Shown here in pieces: positions 63,496 through 64,000 of a stretch of DNA of 64,000 nucleotides; positions within the stretch are counted from its first letter, which is position 1, and each line of letters opens with the position of its first letter. Below the pieces are notes generated by a model, which was not told the origin of the DNA, searched no databases, and saw only the letters and a program-made list of their open reading frames with translations. The DNA comes from Acidobacteriota bacterium (GTDB lineage: Bacteria; Acidobacteriota; Terriglobia; Bryobacterales; Bryobacteraceae): NCBI GenBank assembly GCA_018268715.1, contig JAFDVZ010000009.1, positions 62,001 through 126,000 of the forward strand, given 5' to 3'. Made by a program: the position numbers and the translations under genes.

Positions 63496-64000
63496 CCCGC
63501 CTCCGGCATGGCGTGGGCCAGGATCTGCTCCTGCGTGGCTGTCCGAGGATCCAGTTCCGCCGTCACCCGCCCTTCGCGCACCACCAGAATCCGGTCGCTC
63601 ACGGCCAGGATCTCCGGCATCTCCGACGAAATCATGAGAATCGCCTTCCCCTCGCGAGCCAGCCGCCGGATCAACTCATGGACCTCGGTCTTGGCCCCAA
63701 CGTCGATCCCTCGGGTCGGCTCGTCCAATATCAGGACCTCGGGCCGAGCGAGCAGCGCCCGCCCCAGCATGACTTTCTGCTGATTGCCGCCGCTGAGCGT
63801 CGCGATTTCCTGCTCCGGCCCCCGCGCCTTGATCGCCAGCCCGCTCATCTGGCCGCGCGCCGCCTCGGCCTCCGCCGCCCGCGACACCCACGGCCCCCGC
63901 GACACAGCCCCCAGGCTCGCCAGCGTCAGGTTCTCCCGCACCGACATCCGCGGGACGATCCCCGAGCCCTTCCGGTCCTCCGTCACCATCGCGATCCCGT
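63492..64000 (-). CDS. rbsA: sugar ABC transporter ATP-binding protein (RbsA-like), 5' end outside window
   Basis: The window contains only the C-terminal third or so of an RbsA-type tandem ATPase. It shows the second domain's VTEDRKGSGIVPRMSVRENL, the signature LSGGNQQKVMLGRALLARPE, Walker B VLILDEPTRGIDVGAKTEVH, and the H-loop region ILMISSEMPEILAVSDRILV. The frame stays open to the window edge. Sequence left of rbsB ends the operon. Confidence 0.9.
   Translation of the reverse strand, partial: GIAMVTEDRKGSGIVPRMSVRENLTLASLGAVSRGPWVSRAAEAEAARGQMSGLAIKARGPEQEIATLSGGNQQKVMLGRALLARPEVLILDEPTRGIDVGAKTEVHELIRRLAREGKAILMISSEMPEILAVSDRILVVREGRVTAELDPRTATQEQILAHAMPEAG

Overview
The window looks like the chromosome of a high-GC Acidobacteriota member, most likely order Bryobacterales (Solibacter/Paludibaculum-like). 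The grounds are an ADOP-type duplicated ABC permease without ATPase, a PadR regulator coupled to a small 'LYP..R.RWG.DM' membrane protein, a very large TonB receptor with an N-terminal carboxypeptidase-regulatory-like domain, BlaI/M56-TonB regulation, and many secreted enzymes. This placement is inference; no rRNA or standard marker set is present.

Layout. 0-6.9 kb: methyltransferase (cut by the window edge), patatin-like lipase, NadD-like nucleotidyltransferase, zinc-ribbon membrane protein, secreted esterase, and a PadR operon with a perfect palindromic operator. 6.9-11.4 kb: an accessory island of mobile debris. It holds a group II intron maturase remnant, a nested palindromic repeat, two copies of a 52-bp direct repeat about 3.7 kb apart, a toxin-antitoxin pair with a frameshifted toxin, a decayed plasmid RepA gene, an intact VapBC-like pair with its operator, and a DDE integrase. 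11.7-17 kb: lower-GC accessory DNA with a frameshifted giant secreted protein (BNR/Ycf48-like repeats, DUF1906, Ig-like, PPC-like), a membrane-anchored orphan, a tRNA-Asn-like 3' fragment and an intact tRNA-Pro.

17-38.8 kb is mostly core: dihaem peroxidase plus haem-binding protein; two HtrA-like proteases with a LuxR regulator, divergent from an ADOP permease; rsfS; hpt; a phosphoketolase/acetate kinase pair that makes and uses acetyl phosphate; fabD; an IgA-type M64 peptidase interrupted by one in-frame stop; a DJ-1/PfpI protein; a PAS-LuxR regulator; and a tight ldh2-xseB-ispA-tlyA-nadK-gltP run. A tRNA-Asn follows at 38.9 kb.

39-54 kb: GT-C, GT2 and DUF2304 envelope-glycan genes, a secreted SGNH hydrolase with an enolase-superfamily enzyme, a macrodomain protein, a HAD phosphatase plus methyltransferase, BlaI/M56-TonB, a GH3 glucosidase, and a large TonB receptor with a propeller-like partner. 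55-61.5 kb: a compact five-gene signalling operon (receiver; receiver-PAS-GGDEF-EAL; TonB receptor; YfiR; CHASE8-like histidine kinase) that probably links outer-membrane sensing to c-di-GMP. 61.6-64 kb: the end of a sugar ABC operon (rbsB, rbsC, partial rbsA). No CRISPR array, rRNA or confident riboswitch was seen.
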